A DNA stretch of 6,907 bases, taken from assembly GCA_945788545.1 (NCBI GenBank), contig CALZMK010000077.1, positions 1 through 6,907 of the forward strand, given 5' to 3'. A program made the translations under genes and the position numbers. Shown here in pieces: positions 1 through 6,153 of the stretch. Source of the stretch: an uncultured Prevotella sp. (GTDB lineage Bacteria > Bacteroidota > Bacteroidia > Bacteroidales > Bacteroidaceae). Under the pieces are notes generated by a model that saw only the letters and a program-made list of their open reading frames with translations, searched no databases and had not been told where the DNA came from. The first letter of the stretch is position 1. Each line of letters opens with the position of its first letter.

Positions 1-2197
1 AACGCTTATTCCTATGATTGCCGTGCCGGTGGCTCTTATCGGTACGTTCCTCTTCTTGTGGTTGTTCGGATTCTCTATCAACTTGCTTGTGCTCTCGGCC
101 TTGCTTCTTGCCATTGCCATCGTGGTGGATGACGCCATCGTGGTGGTTGAGGCTGTGCACGCCAAGCTCGACCAAGGATACAAGAGTGCGCTGACGGCAT
201 CTATCGATGCCATGAACGAGATTACCGGTGCTATCATCTCCATTACACTTGTGATGGCAGCCGTGTTCGTTCCTGTGTCGTTCATGGGCGGTACGAGCGG
301 TACGTTCTATCGTGTGTTCGGTATCACCATGGCGGTGTCTATTCTTATCTCCGCCCTCAACGCGTTGACCCTCTCGCCAGCCCTTTGTGCCATCTTGCTG
401 AAGCCTCATACAGACGAAGGCGAGCACAAGAAATCGACAATCGACCGATTCCACGAGGCGTTCAACTATCAGTATGAGAAGATTCAGAACAAATATAAGA
501 AAGGTGTAGAGAAGGTTATCAATCATCGTATTGCCGCCGGAGTGACAGTGGCTCTGGGTATTGTGATACTCGTCATAACCATGGCTACCACCAAGTCAGG
601 ACTTGTGCCCGACGAGGACAACGGCGTATTGTTCTGTACTGTATCTATGGCTCCCGGTACTGGCGAGGCGCGCACTCGCGAGTGTGTTGAGCAGATTGAC
701 AAACTGCTTGCATCCAACCCCGCCATCAAGTCGCGCGAGCGACTCCTCGGATATAACTTCATCGCAGGTCAGGGTTCCGACCAGGCCACCTTCATCATCA
801 AGCTGAAGCCATTCGAGGAGCGTCCGGCAGGATTCTTCTACAATCTCTCGGGACTGTGGCAGGGCGATGGTATAAAGCGCTTCTTCCTCAACCCGATGTC
901 CAACACCGCCGTGCTCGGTATGATATACAAGCAGACGGCAGAAATCAAGGACGCTCAGATTCTTGCCTTCGCTCCGCCTATGATTAGCGGTTTCGGTATG
1001 ACCAACGGTGTCACCTTCACCATGCAGGACAAGACCGGTGGCAACCTCAACAAGTTCTTCGAGATCACCAAGAACTATCTCGCCGAACTCAACAAACGTC
1101 CCGAGATTGCTCAGGCCATGACATCATATAATCCTAACTATCCCCAGTATATGGTGGATGTGGACGTGGCAAAGTGTAAGCAGGCAGGTATTTCGCCAAA
1201 CTCAGTACTCACCACTCTCCAGGGATACTATGGCGGTCTGTATGCATCCAACATGAATGCCTATGGTAAGCTCTATCGAGTGATGATCAAGGGTGACGTC
1301 GAGAGCCGCGAGAATATCTCTGGCCTTAATAATATATATGTACGCACGTCGGGCGGTATGTCGCCTATCAAGGAGTTCTGCTCTCTGCGCCGTGTATATG
1401 GTCCGTCGAACGTCAACCGATTCAACCTCTTCACTGCCATCAACGTCAATGCGTCGGCAGCCACAGGTTATTCTTCGGGTGATGCCATCCGCGCCATCGA
1501 GGAGGTTGCCGCTGAGGTATTGCCACAGGGATATGGTATCGACTACTCGGGTCTGACACGTTCGGAGCGTGAGTCGAGCGACTCTACTGCCATCATCTTC
1601 GTGATGTGTATCGTGTTCGTATATCTTATCCTCTCGGCACAGTATGAGAGCTACATCTTGCCATTGGCGGTAATTCTCTCTATTCCGTTCGGACTTGCCG
1701 GAGCGTTTATCTTCACACAGATCTTCGGACATAACAACGACATCTACATGCAGATTGCGCTCATCATGCTTATCGGTCTGTTGGCAAAGAATGCCATCCT
1801 TATCGTGCAGTTCGCCCTTGAGCGCCGTCAGATGGGTATGGCCATCAAGTATTCTGCCATCTTGGGTGCAGCAGCCCGTCTGCGTCCTATCCTCATGACA
1901 TCATTGGCGATGATCATCGGTCTGTTGCCTCTGATGTTCGCCTCGGGAGTAGGTAAGAACGGAAACCAGACCCTTGGTGCGGCTGCCGTGGGCGGTATGC
2001 TTCTTGGAACGTTGCTCCAGGTGTTCATCGTGCCCGCCCTCTTCGCTGTGTTCCAGTGGTTGCAGGAGCGCATCTCGCCGATGAAGTTTGCCGACGATGA
2101 GGCTCATGTGGATTCCGAGATCAAGCAGTTTGCCAATCCTTATGCAGCTGCCGAACTCCAGAAGCTCATTGAGAAGAGAGACAAGGGAGAGGAGTGA
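1..2197 (+). CDS. RND multidrug efflux pump, inner membrane subunit (AcrB/MexB-type HAE1 family), 5'-truncated by window edge
   Basis: This is the proton-driven inner-membrane subunit of a tripartite efflux pump. The frame is open to base 2 and reads TLIP before the Met at 14, matching the entry to TM3 of AcrB, so that Met is internal and roughly 360 N-terminal residues are missing. Counting from Met 14, TM4 carries the proton-relay pair D39-D40 (VVDDAIVVVE; AcrB D407/D408). TM10 carries K592 (LLAKNAILIV; AcrB K940) and TM11 starts with RLRPILMTSL (R624; AcrB R971), so the relay is intact. The C-terminal porter and docking region lies at about 195-520, followed by five helices at about 526-680 and a charged cytosolic tail. 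A segment of about 20 residues near 272-300 is extra relative to AcrB. The outer membrane factor follows 70 nt downstream; the membrane fusion protein should lie upstream. The substrate cannot be read from sequence. Confidence 0.96.
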   Translation, partial: TLIPMIAVPVALIGTFLFLWLFGFSINLLVLSALLLAIAIVVDDAIVVVEAVHAKLDQGYKSALTASIDAMNEITGAIISITLVMAAVFVPVSFMGGTSGTFYRVFGITMAVSILISALNALTLSPALCAILLKPHTDEGEHKKSTIDRFHEAFNYQYEKIQNKYKKGVEKVINHRIAAGVTVALGIVILVITMATTKSGLVPDEDNGVLFCTVSMAPGTGEARTRECVEQIDKLLASNPAIKSRERLLGYNFIAGQGSDQATFIIKLKPFEERPAGFFYNLSGLWQGDGIKRFFLNPMSNTAVLGMIYKQTAEIKDAQILAFAPPMISGFGMTNGVTFTMQDKTGGNLNKFFEITKNYLAELNKRPEIAQAMTSYNPNYPQYMVDVDVAKCKQAGISPNSVLTTLQGYYGGLYASNMNAYGKLYRVMIKGDVESRENISGLNNIYVRTSGGMSPIKEFCSLRRVYGPSNVNRFNLFTAINVNASAATGYSSGDAIRAIEEVAAEVLPQGYGIDYSGLTRSERESSDSTAIIFVMCIVFVYLILSAQYESYILPLAVILSIPFGLAGAFIFTQIFGHNNDIYMQIALIMLIGLLAKNAILIVQFALERRQMGMAIKYSAILGAAARLRPILMTSLAMIIGLLPLMFASGVGKNGNQTLGAAAVGGMLLGTLLQVFIVPALFAVFQWLQERISPMKFADDEAHVDSEIKQFANPYAAAELQKLIEKRDKGEE

Positions 2198-2206
2198 GAT
2201 ATGGTG

Positions 2207-2238
2207 AGGAGTTAAACTCCTTGAACTCCTTGAACTCC
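2207..2238 (+). repeat. Intercistronic hairpin plus 9-bp tandem repeat (AACTCC units)
   Basis: AACTCC recurs at 2215, 2224 and 2233, an exact 9-bp period (AACTCCTTG, about 2.7 copies). The first unit also forms an inverted repeat: AGGAGTT at 2207-2213, one A, then AACTCCT at 2215-2221. GGGAG at 2185-2189 in the end of the pump gene could pair with CTCCC at 2235-2239, so the RNA can fold in several registers around the pump stop codon. The repeat is followed by A's, not T's, on this strand, so it is not a typical intrinsic terminator. What is visible is the repeat and the pairing; any role is unknown. Confidence 0.7.
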
Positions 2239-2267
2239 CCAAAAAATATAATAATAATATTTGAATT

Positions 2268-3653
2268 ATGAAAATAAAAAATATAATTCCCTTTGCAGCC
2301 TCGGCATTGATGCTTGTGAGCTGTGGGATATATAACAAATATGAGCGCCCTGAGGTTAACACTCAGGGACTCATACGCGACGTTCAGTCGGACTCTGACA
2401 CGCTCGCTGTGGCCGACACCACCTCGTTCGGCAATCTGCCGTGGCGTCAGGTGTTCACTGATCCGCAGTTGCAGTCGCTTATCGAGTCTGCCTTGACTCA
2501 TAACACCGACTATCTCAACACGGCGCTTAACGTGAAGATGGTGGAGGCCCAGCTCAGTATGGCCAAGTTGGCATTCCTGCCTTCGGTGGCATTCACTCCG
2601 CAGGGAACCATCTCACAGTGGGATGGCAACAAGGCATCGAAGATCTATTCATTACCAGTGTCGGCGTCATGGAGCCTCGACCTCTTTGGCAATCTGCTCA
2701 ATGTGAAGCGTAGCACACAGATGCAGCTTCTTGGTATGAAGGACTATCAGCTCGTGGTGAAGACTAAGCTCATCACCAATGTTGCTAATATGTACTACAC
2801 CTTGCTTATGCTCGACCGCCAGCTTGAGATACTTAACTCGATGTCGGAGCTTACTCAGGAGACATGGCGCATAATGAAACTACAGAAGGACTTAGGACGT
2901 GCCAACGAGACCAGTGTTCAGAGTGCTGAGGCCAGTCATTACAGCGTGTTGGCACAGGTGGCTGACATGAAGCGTCAGATTCGTGAGGTGGAGAATTCAC
3001 TCTCGCTCGTACTCGGACAACAGGCTCAGACAATAGCCAGAGGAAAGCTTGTCGACCAGTCGCTGCCTACTGAGTTCTCAACGGGTGTGGGCATACAGTT
3101 GCTTGCCAATCGTCCTGATGTCCATTATGCCGAGATGTCGCTTGCCTCATGTTTCTACAACACCCAGCAGGCACGCTCCAACTTCTATCCACAGATAACC
3201 ATCAGCGGAACGGGAGCATTCACCAACAACAGCGGAGCCGGTATTGTCAACCCCGGCAAGTGGCTCTTGTCGGCAGTGGGGAGTCTTGTGCAGCCTATCT
3301 TCCAGAACGGACGTATCGTAGCCGGATTGAAGGTGGCAAAGTATCAGCAGGAGCAGGCTTTCAACACATGGCAGCAGGCTGTGCTCGCAGCGGGTGCCGA
3401 GGTGAGCAATGCCCTTGTTAAGTATAACTCTTCTGACGAGATGTCAAAGCTCGACGCCAAGCGTGTGGATGTACTCACTAAGAACGTGGATATGACCCGC
3501 GAGCTCTTCAAGTCGCGCTCTGCCTCTTATCTTGAGGTAATCTCGGCACAGAGTAATCTGCTCAATGCCCAGATCTCGCAGGTGACCGACGACTTCAACA
3601 AGATGCAGGCTGTGGTGAGTCTGTACTCGGCACTTGGAGGAGGAAGGGAGTGA
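2268..3653 (+). CDS. TolC/OprM-like outer membrane efflux lipoprotein (NodT-type outer membrane factor)
   Basis: This is the outer membrane channel of the tripartite efflux pump, expected to form a trimeric barrel and periplasmic tunnel that docks with the RND pump and its fusion protein. At 461 aa it is close to OprM length. The N-terminus is a lipoprotein signal: basic residues, a hydrophobic stretch, then lipobox LVSC with Cys19, followed by an OprM-like YNKYERPEV. Two outer-membrane-efflux repeats are visible. The first contains SWSLDLFG (D138-G141). The second opens with LLANRPDV (N281-V285) and continues with ARSNFYPQITISGTG and the GRIVAGLKVAK segment, typical of this family. The start is fixed by the signal peptide; the leader is A/T-rich without a Shine-Dalgarno, normal for Bacteroidales. 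It lies 70 nt after the pump gene with no terminator, so co-transcription is likely. The reading frame is intact. Confidence 0.95.
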   Translation: MKIKNIIPFAASALMLVSCGIYNKYERPEVNTQGLIRDVQSDSDTLAVADTTSFGNLPWRQVFTDPQLQSLIESALTHNTDYLNTALNVKMVEAQLSMAKLAFLPSVAFTPQGTISQWDGNKASKIYSLPVSASWSLDLFGNLLNVKRSTQMQLLGMKDYQLVVKTKLITNVANMYYTLLMLDRQLEILNSMSELTQETWRIMKLQKDLGRANETSVQSAEASHYSVLAQVADMKRQIREVENSLSLVLGQQAQTIARGKLVDQSLPTEFSTGVGIQLLANRPDVHYAEMSLASCFYNTQQARSNFYPQITISGTGAFTNNSGAGIVNPGKWLLSAVGSLVQPIFQNGRIVAGLKVAKYQQEQAFNTWQQAVLAAGAEVSNALVKYNSSDEMSKLDAKRVDVLTKNVDMTRELFKSRSASYLEVISAQSNLLNAQISQVTDDFNKMQAVVSLYSALGGGRE

Positions 3654-3672
3654 GTCCCGTCTGCGACGTGAA

Positions 3673-3704
3673 ATTAAAGAATTAAAATATTAAAATATTA
3701 AAGT
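3673..3704 (+). repeat. 8-bp tandem repeat in the leader of the LpxA-like gene
   Basis: Four consecutive 8-bp units are visible: ATTAAAGA, ATTAAAAT, ATTAAAAT and ATTAAAGT, ending 4 nt before the ATG at 3709. The stretch occupies the place where a ribosome would bind. Bacteroidetes commonly use A/T-rich unstructured leaders instead of a Shine-Dalgarno, so the repeat may simply provide that. A change in copy number would alter spacing but not the reading frame. Confidence 0.7.
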
Positions 3705-3708
3705 TCTT

Positions 3709-4491
3709 ATGAGCAATATTAGTGACAAAGCATATATCGACCCAAAGGCGAAGATTGGTAAGAACGTGACCATCTATCCCTTCGCATATATAGAGGGTGA
3801 TGTAGTCATTGGCGACGACTGCATAATCTATCCTTATGTATCGATTATGAACGGCGTAAGGATGGGAAGAGCCAACAAGGTATATCAGAATACAGTTTTG
3901 GCTGCCGAACCACAGGACTTCAACTATCGTGGCGACGCCACAGAGTTGGTCATCGGCGACGAGAATATCTTCCGTGAGAATGTGGTGGTCAACCGAGCCA
4001 CATTCAAGGACGGACAGACACGTATTGGCAACCGCAACTTCTTTATGGAGGGTGTGCATGTATCCCACGATACGAAGATTGGAGATTATTGCACCTTCGG
4101 TTATGGTACTAAGGTGGCAGGAGATTGTGTGATATCCAGTGGTATCATGTTCTCTTCATCTGTAATCATCAATCCGGGAGTACGCGTCGGTGGCGGTTCG
4201 CTCGTCACCTCAGGTGTGCGTATATCCAAGGATGTGCCTCCGTTTATCGTGGCAACCCACAACCCAGTGGCGTATGGTGGACTGAATGTCAAGTTGCTCG
4301 AGTCGTCGGGAACGGCAGAGAATGTCATCACGCACATCGCCAATGCCTATCGACTTGTGTTCCATGGCAAGACCAGTACGCATGATGCCATCCGACAGAT
4401 TAAGGAGCAGGTGCCCGATGGTAAGGAAATCCGTACAATAGTCAAGTTCTTGGAGGGTACACAACTCGGTATTATCACCAAGACAACATAA
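3709..4491 (+). CDS. LpxA-family left-handed beta-helix acyltransferase, divergent from canonical LpxA
   Basis: The 260-aa protein has LpxA length and layout: hexapeptide-repeat coils over about residues 1-190 (IGKNVTIYPFAYIEGDVVIG and similar turns), then a helical C-terminal tail. Canonical LpxA moves a hydroxyacyl chain from acyl carrier protein to UDP-GlcNAc in the cytosol, the first step of lipid A synthesis. The catalytic pair is present: H117 and H120 in GVHVSHD (E. coli H122, H125), and D70 matches E. coli D74. However, by ungapped alignment from memory, E. coli H144 becomes D139, H160 becomes N155, H191 becomes P186, and the RR pair at 204-205 becomes SS at 199-200. The enzyme is therefore probably an LpxA-like paralogue with a different acyl donor or sugar substrate rather than the housekeeping LpxA, and no symbol is given. 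It begins 55 nt after the efflux lipoprotein gene with no terminator and ends 24 nt before the regulator gene. Confidence 0.85.
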   Translation: MSNISDKAYIDPKAKIGKNVTIYPFAYIEGDVVIGDDCIIYPYVSIMNGVRMGRANKVYQNTVLAAEPQDFNYRGDATELVIGDENIFRENVVVNRATFKDGQTRIGNRNFFMEGVHVSHDTKIGDYCTFGYGTKVAGDCVISSGIMFSSSVIINPGVRVGGGSLVTSGVRISKDVPPFIVATHNPVAYGGLNVKLLESSGTAENVITHIANAYRLVFHGKTSTHDAIRQIKEQVPDGKEIRTIVKFLEGTQLGIITKTT

Positions 4492-4515
4492 CAGAGTCTT
4501 TAATAGACTTAGCTT

Positions 4516-5724
4516 ATGAAAAAACTCATTCAATACATATTATTATTGTCGGTGGCGCTTGTTATTGCCTGTAACAAAGGTGATAACAGGCGCCCTGATG
4601 ATTATTATGTCAATCATTACAATCAATTCGCCAAGGCTATTGACGACTCTTCGGTCGTTGATCTCGTGAAACGCACTAATATATTCAGTGCCAAGGCTGC
4701 CGCAGGCAATGATTCTATCGAGAAGGCGCTTGCCCTCTTGGAGACAGGCGACATTCAGAACTATTTCTACTCAAATGACAAAGAAGCTATCAAGTTATAT
4801 AACAAGGCGATTGTTTATTTCGAGTCAATCTATCCAGTATGTGACGTTCTTCTTGTTAGATGCTATTTGAGTTGTATGGTGGCATTGGAACACGAAAGAG
4901 ATTTTGCCGAAGAGCACAGACTTATGGAAAAGTGTGGCAAAATATTGGAGCAACACAAAGACAGAGCCGATATGTCAAGATTCAGATATAGTGTTCGTAT
5001 GCTCGAAGCCGGTATGTATGTGGCACAGATGAAATGGGACAGTCTGGAGCAATGCATATCTTCTATTGAGAAAGACGTTCAGGCTGAAGGTAAGGCCGGC
5101 GAACCCAGATATGCCCTGTATATCCTTGGACACAAAATCCAACTTGCCCTCGGTCGCAAGGATTATGAAACGGCATTGAAATATAGCAATGAGCAGCGCA
5201 GAATAATCGACAGTATCGATAGTCCTAACCGAAATACTGCACATGACATGGAACATGCCCGCATATTGCGTGGATTAGGACGTGGCAATGAGGCCTACGA
5301 CCTGATAAAAAGCGCAATTGAAAGCAATGAGGCTAATATAGATGCTGTCAATACCAAGACTCTTAACGAGTTGCAGAAGGAAATCACAATCTCGATAATG
5401 GAACGTGAGGCGGAGTCGCGCAGACTACAGATAAAAATCTTCATTGCATTATTACTTATCATCGCGGTGGGACTTATTTTTTATGTAGTTAACCTGAGAA
5501 AACTCAACCGCAAGAACATTGCCCTTATACGTCAGGCGAAGGAGACAGAACAGGCGGAAAGACTAAGCGCGCAGACACTGCGACAGATGCCTCGCGAACG
5601 ATTGGACAACGACCAGCGGTTGTATTCAAAACTTCTCGACAAGATGGAAGGCAATCAACGGCTTGCAACCGCGATACACTTGCACAACTATGTGCCACCA
5701 ACGGAAAATATATCGACAGGATAA
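4516..5724 (+). CDS. Membrane-bound regulator: signal peptide, periplasmic helical repeats, one TM helix; AraC domain cut off by frameshift
   Basis: The 402-aa frame starts with a signal sequence ending in a lipobox-like VIAC (Cys19). About residues 60-290 are helical and TPR-like (for example DKEAIKLYNKAIVYFESIYP and RKDYETALKYSNEQRRIID). A single membrane helix at about 308-325 is followed by basic NLRKLNRKN, which predicts a cytosolic C-terminus, then a charged, probably coiled-coil linker. This is the layout of Bacteroidetes sensors that carry a C-terminal AraC-type domain. The frame leaves the homologous sequence around 5655-5670 and stops at 5722-5724; the missing DNA-binding domain continues in another frame to 5951. 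As written, the protein would be a sensor without its DNA-binding part. The gene lies 24 nt after the LpxA-like gene, so it may be co-transcribed. Its codon use looks more A-rich than the efflux genes. The signal sensed is unknown. Confidence 0.8.
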   Translation: MKKLIQYILLLSVALVIACNKGDNRRPDDYYVNHYNQFAKAIDDSSVVDLVKRTNIFSAKAAAGNDSIEKALALLETGDIQNYFYSNDKEAIKLYNKAIVYFESIYPVCDVLLVRCYLSCMVALEHERDFAEEHRLMEKCGKILEQHKDRADMSRFRYSVRMLEAGMYVAQMKWDSLEQCISSIEKDVQAEGKAGEPRYALYILGHKIQLALGRKDYETALKYSNEQRRIIDSIDSPNRNTAHDMEHARILRGLGRGNEAYDLIKSAIESNEANIDAVNTKTLNELQKEITISIMEREAESRRLQIKIFIALLLIIAVGLIFYVVNLRKLNRKNIALIRQAKETEQAERLSAQTLRQMPRERLDNDQRLYSKLLDKMEGNQRLATAIHLHNYVPPTENISTG

Positions 5725-5951
5725 TATCCCGCTTTGCCGAGGGTAAGACAACAAGTGAGTTTATCAACCACTATCGCCTGCGTCGAGCCATGGCTCTACT
5801 CAACGACACCGACGAGACCGTGGATGCCATTGCCGAACTGTGCGGATTTTCGAGTACCCGCACATTATACCGTCGTTTCCATGATGAAGTGGGAATGTCG
5901 CCAACGGAATACAGGAACCTTCAGACTGAATCTGAAAAAAGTTCCGTGTAA
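5664..5951 (+). pseudogene. Out-of-frame AraC-type helix-turn-helix domain of the upstream membrane regulator
   Basis: The frame starting at 5664 reads CNRDTLAQLCATNGKYIDRI and then an AraC-family domain: GKTTSEFINHYRLRRAMALL between the two helix-turn-helix units, then VDAIAELCGFSSTRTLYRRF and VGMSPTEYRN, ending at TAA 5949-5951. Both DNA-contacting units are recognisable and no stop interrupts this part. The frame differs by one position from the upstream gene. There is no suitable start codon; the only in-frame ATG inside the domain, at 5790, would remove the first helix-turn-helix. The domain therefore belongs to the C-terminus of the preceding regulator, which would be about 478 aa when repaired. 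The break could be a real mutation, an assembly error or, less likely, recoding. Confidence 0.85.
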
Positions 5952-6034
5952 CCGCTGCGATGAGAATAGTGTGTGATATATATAATGAATTGTGTGGTCT
6001 GCCCCCGATATATTGTTGTTCTATTTTTCGGGTG

Positions 6035-6042
6035 CAAAGATA
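6035..6042 (-). promoter_or_regulatory. Bacteroidetes -7-type element (TATCTTTG) on the minus strand
   Basis: On the minus strand the bases read TATCTTTG, an exact fit to the Bacteroidetes -7 consensus TAnnTTTG. Transcription from it would run left, antisense to the AraC-domain remnant. I found no convincing -33 TTG at the normal 19-21 nt spacing; the nearest TTG is about 25 nt upstream. No open reading frame of evident quality follows it. It is promoter-like by sequence only. Confidence 0.3.
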
Positions 6043-6073
6043 CATATTTCAGAGATTAGAGTAGTGACAACTC

Positions 6074-6146
6074 GGGAAAATCGATTGCCATTTTCGGAAA
6101 ATCAAGGGAAAACAGGGAAAATCTGACAATTTTGACAGATTTTCCC
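6074..6146. repeat. Cluster of GGGAAAATC-like motifs in the convergent intergenic region
   Basis: GGGAAAATC occurs at 6074-6082 and 6115-6123. Close variants are CGGAAAATC at 6095-6103 and GGGAAAACA at 6106-6114, and the inverse GATTTTCCC is at 6138-6146. A small palindrome, ATTTTC-G-GAAAAT, covers 6090-6102. The last direct copy and the inverted copy form part of the terminator stem; the others lie outside it. Besides this cluster, the promoter-like element and the terminator, the non-coding stretch 5952-6153 holds nothing I can name. Confidence 0.6.
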
Positions 6147-6152
6147 TGTTTT
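6109..6152. terminator. Bidirectional rho-independent terminator between convergent genes
   Basis: A perfect 17-bp inverted repeat has its left arm at 6109-6125, a 10-nt loop at 6126-6135 and its right arm at 6136-6152. The right arm ends in TTTT and the left arm begins with AAAA, so each strand presents a hairpin closed by a U run. It sits between the plus-strand regulator (stop at 5951) and the minus-strand radical SAM gene, whose stop codon begins 1 nt beyond the stem. It probably ends transcripts from both sides. Confidence 0.9.
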
Positions 6153-6153
6153 A

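Noticed and set aside
1202..1732. 176-codon open frame on the minus strand inside the pump gene
   Set aside because: It is antisense to highly conserved RND sequence and its translation lacks any domain character; it reflects codon bias of the real gene.
2256..2263. TATTTG close to the outer membrane factor start as a possible promoter
   Set aside because: The spacing does not fit TAnnTTTG and it lies only 5 nt from the ATG; co-transcription with the pump gene is a simpler reading.
4495..4509. AGTCT-TTAAT-AGACT inverted repeat in the 24-nt gap before the regulator gene
   Set aside because: A 5-bp stem with no following T run is too weak to call a terminator or operator.
5646..5675. Programmed frameshifting joining sensor and AraC domain
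   Set aside because: No slippery heptamer or clear downstream stimulatory structure is visible, and the linker looks too short, which fits a deletion better.
5734..5976. Open frame of 80 codons downstream of the regulator stop, starting at ATG 5734
   Set aside because: It overlaps the out-of-frame AraC domain in a third frame; its protein looks like nothing coherent, while the AraC frame has clear family motifs.
6004..6032. CCCGA...TCGGG inverted repeat after the AraC remnant
   Set aside because: Only 5 bp with a long AT-rich loop and no U tract; the 17-bp hairpin at 6109-6152 is the convincing terminator.
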